From an uncultured Collinsella sp. (GTDB lineage Bacteria; Actinomycetota; Coriobacteriia; Coriobacteriales; Coriobacteriaceae), in assembly GCA_900551665.1 (NCBI GenBank), contig URWW01000029.1, positions 1-22,928 of the forward strand: a DNA stretch of 22,928 nucleotides. Direction: 5' to 3'. The notes beneath the pieces are model-generated. The model was not told the origin of the DNA and made no database searches. It worked only from the letters and a program-made list of their open reading frames with translations. Made by a program: the position numbers and the translations under genes. This document shows positions 20,951 to 22,928 of this stretch, piece after piece. The number at the start of each line of letters is the position of its first letter. The first letter of the stretch is position 1.

Positions 20951-21499
20951 ATGGAAACGATGCATCCTGATGTCGAGAAGGTCTTGTTCTCCGAGGAGGA
21001 CATCGCGAATATGGTCAAGCGCCTGGGCGCTCAGATCTCCGAGGATTACAAGGGCAAGGACCTGGTCCTCATCGCCGTCCTGCGCGGTGCCGTCGTGTTC
21101 ATGGGCGACCTGATGCGCGCCATCGACACCGACCTGGCCATCGACTTCATGGCCGTGTCCAGCTACGGCAACGGCACCAAGTCCTCCGGTACCGTCCGCA
21201 TCATCAAGGACCTCGACATCGACATCAAGGACCGCGACGTTCTGATCGTCGAGGACATCCTCGACTCCGGCCTTACCCTCAAGTACCTCATGGCCAACCT
21301 TGCCAGCCGCGGCCCTGCCTCGCTGGAGGTCTGCACCTTCCTGTGGAAGGACGTCGAGGGCAAGCAGGCCGCCATCGATCCCAAGTACGTGGGCACCCAC
21401 TGCCCGGACGAGTTCGTGGTCGGCTACGGCCTGGACTTCGCCGAGCGCTATCGCAACCTGCCGTACGTGGGCATCCTCAAGCCGGAGGTCTACGCGTAG
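20951..21499 (+). CDS. hpt: Hypoxanthine phosphoribosyltransferase
   Basis: A 182-residue purine salvage enzyme that forms IMP or GMP from hypoxanthine or guanine and PRPP. The PRPP loop VLIVEDILDSGLTLKYL (97-113) is intact. The N-terminal LIAVLRGAVVFMGDL, the flexible loop AVSSYGNGTKSSGTVRI (69-84) and the C-terminal DEFVVGYGLDFAERYRNLPYVG are all canonical. The ATG at 20951 follows AAGGGAAG; an upstream ATG at 20903 overlaps the leader and lacks a ribosome site. It lies 57 bases after tilS and one base before ftsH, whose ribosome site GGAGGT (21484-21489) is inside hpt, so the three are probably co-transcribed. Confidence 0.97.
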   Translation: METMHPDVEKVLFSEEDIANMVKRLGAQISEDYKGKDLVLIAVLRGAVVFMGDLMRAIDTDLAIDFMAVSSYGNGTKSSGTVRIIKDLDIDIKDRDVLIVEDILDSGLTLKYLMANLASRGPASLEVCTFLWKDVEGKQAAIDPKYVGTHCPDEFVVGYGLDFAERYRNLPYVGILKPEVYA

Positions 21500-21500
21500 C

Positions 21501-22313
21501 ATGACCGACTGCAACGACGAGTGCATTCTGGGCGCCGCCACCCTCATGGCCGAGGGCGGCGGCGCCGGTTCGAATGGTCAGGGCCCCACGCCGCCCGGTG
21601 GCGTGAACGGGGGCCCGGCTGCCGGCCGTCCCACCGGCCCCAACCGCCCCACCGGACCGAGCCGCACAAACTACATCTACCTCGCCATCGCCTGCATCCT
21701 CATCGGCTCCCTGTTCTGGAACATGGGGCTCGGTTTCGGGGAGGCGGGCAAGCCCGCTCAGCTCGCCACGAGCGAGTTCGTGGCCGCCGTGGAGGCCAAC
21801 CGCGTTGACGAGGCGACCTACACGGTGCTCGACGGCACGGTCGAGGGCACCTATTGGCCCGAGGGCGAGAAGAAGACCGAAGGCAACCTCGAGCGCTTCT
21901 CCTCCACCTATGTGGGTTCCGATGCCCTGGCAGAGCTCATGGCCGCCCACCCCAAGACCACGTACAAAGTGGACACCGAGGATCCCGACATGTTGATGAA
22001 CCTGCTGGTGGCGATTCTGCCCACAGGCCTGCTCATCTTTGTCATGTTCTACTTCATGCGCCAGATGACCGGCGCCAACAACAAGGCGATGCAGTTCGGC
22101 AAGACGAACGCCAAGACGACCGAGGCCACGCGCCCCAACGTCAAGTTCAAGGACGTTGCCGGCATCGACGAGGCCGTCGAGGAACTCGAGGAGGTCCGCG
22201 ATTTCCTGGCCGACCCCGAGCGGTTCCGCAAGCTCGGCGCCAAGATCCCGCGCGGCGTGCTGCTGGTCGGTCCTCCCGGCACCGGTAAGACCCTGCTGGC
22301 CAAGGCTGTGGCC
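21501..22313 (+). CDS. ftsH: FtsH membrane protease, N-terminal 271 residues only (ends at a chimeric junction)
   Basis: The start of the ATP-dependent zinc metalloprotease FtsH. Seen: a Gly/Pro-rich cytoplasmic N-terminal extension (~residues 17-55), membrane helix 1 (YIYLAIACILIGSLFW), an extracytoplasmic domain, helix 2 (LLVAILPTGLLIFVMFYFM), the FKDVAGIDEAVEELEEV linker, and Walker A GPPGTGKT at 257-264. After KTLLAKAVA (Ala271, codon 22311-22313), FtsH would continue with GEAGVPFF. Instead the frame continues as a different protein (RRVRDVDYPLL). Walker B, the second region of homology and the HEAGH protease motif are missing. No stop occurs before the window end, so the sequence as given encodes an FtsH-AtoE fusion. 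I regard it as a broken ftsH, most probably from an assembly join. Confidence 0.9.
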
Positions 22314-22928
22314 CGCCGGGTACGGGATGTGGATTATCCCCTGCTGATTGCCTCCGCCTATTCCGGCTTTGTGATCTGGCACGCCGGCCTGTCGGGGTCC
22401 ATCCCTCTGCAAATTGGCGGCACGGGCTCCGAGGTGCTTGGAGTTGTATACCAGGCCCCGGTTACTGCCACTATATTTCACCCGATGAACCTGGTCATGG
22501 TACTTGTCATCCTGGTGCTCATGCCCTTCGTCAACTATGCCATGCATCCGGATACCGACCATACCATTGCGGTGGATCCAGCCTTACTGGTGGACGAGGC
22601 GGAGAAGACTTATACCATGAATACCCCGGCGGAGAAAATTGAGCACAATAAAATCCTGTGGTTTATCACTCTTGTGCTGGGCTTTGCGTACATCGTGTAT
22701 TACTTTGTGCAGAAGGGGTTCAACCTGGATCTGAACATCGTCAATATGATCTTCCTGTTCCTGGGTATTTTGCTCCACGGTGATCTGCGCAGGTATGTGG
22801 ATGCCATCGCCGATGCCGCCTCCGGAGCGGCGGGCATTCTGCTCCAGTTCCCCTTCTATGCCGGCATCATGGGACTGATGGTGGCGCAGAACGATGCAGG
22901 GGTGTCCCTGGCCGGAATTATCGCCAAC
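22314..22928 (+). CDS. atoE: Short-chain fatty acid transporter (AtoE-like) fragment, both ends missing
   Basis: 205 codons in frame with ftsH, open to the end of the window. The protein reads as an internal part of an AtoE/TIGR00366-type short-chain fatty acid permease: RRVRDVDYPLLIASAYSGF, VIWHAGLSGSIPLQIGG, a series of hydrophobic segments (MNLVMVLVILVLMPFVNY, ILWFITLVLGFAYIVYYFV) and LQFPFYAGIMGLM. It has no start codon of its own at the junction. Base composition and codon choice change abruptly here: ATA, TTA, AAA, ACT, GGA and ATT codons appear, which are rare in the preceding ftsH part. The segment therefore probably comes from another organism (a lower-GC gut Firmicute would fit) or at least another locus. 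Confidence 0.85.

Noticed and set aside
21501..22928. A genuine FtsH-fatty acid transporter fusion protein
   Set aside because: The join cuts the AAA ATPase fold directly after Walker A, starts inside the AtoE sequence and coincides with an abrupt change in codon use. All of this fits an artificial chimera better than a functional fusion.

Overview
The window is high-GC bacterial DNA. Gene content and style point to a gut actinobacterium of the class Coriobacteriia (a Collinsella- or Olsenella-like organism). The evidence is strong C/G third-position bias, the tilS-hpt-ftsH order, a streptococcal-type MurE-like ligase, and a PRD regulator beside DHA2-type MFS transporters. The genus is an inference. 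The last ~615 bases (22314-22928) have different base and codon use and encode a different protein family (AtoE). They are most simply a chimeric join, not part of the same locus.

Layout. 1-1070: 3' part of a MurE-like ligase. 1179-2387: DUF362/ferredoxin protein. 2388-4562: a lower-GC island holding one AbiEi/DUF559-like gene (2874-3938). It is bracketed by two tandem arrays of a 71-bp hairpin repeat (three units left, six right), and the right array is followed by an 18-bp minisatellite. 4563-5507 (minus): Zn-dependent phospholipase C-like protein. 5665-8733: a complete polar amino acid ABC transporter operon (ATPase, Tat-type lipoprotein binding protein, two permeases) closed by a terminator. 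8852-9562: cytidylate kinase-like protein. 9754-10185: Hsp20 with a strong terminator.

10431-18283 looks like one regulatory neighbourhood. It holds a four-helix membrane protein, an MFS transporter plus YtcJ-type amidohydrolase operon, a convergent PRD/EIIB/EIIA-type regulator on the minus strand, and a second MFS transporter divergent from that regulator and paralogous to the first. The same 20-bp palindrome, TTTGCC-N8-GGCAAA, occurs in front of the membrane gene, in front of the MFS-amidohydrolase operon, and between the regulator and the second MFS gene. I infer a small autoregulated regulon for uptake or export and hydrolysis of an unknown amide- or urea-like compound.

18331-19215 (minus): WalJ/YycJ-type metallo-hydrolase. 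19328-22313: tilS, hpt and the first 271 codons of ftsH. Just after the FtsH Walker A motif the reading frame passes without a stop into AtoE sequence.

The two most noteworthy signals are (1) the AbiEi/DUF559-like gene between 71-bp hairpin arrays whose arms differ between units yet largely stay complementary, and (2) the three-site operator set linking the regulator, transporters and amidohydrolase. All sequence comparisons were made by eye; no database search or folding calculation was run.
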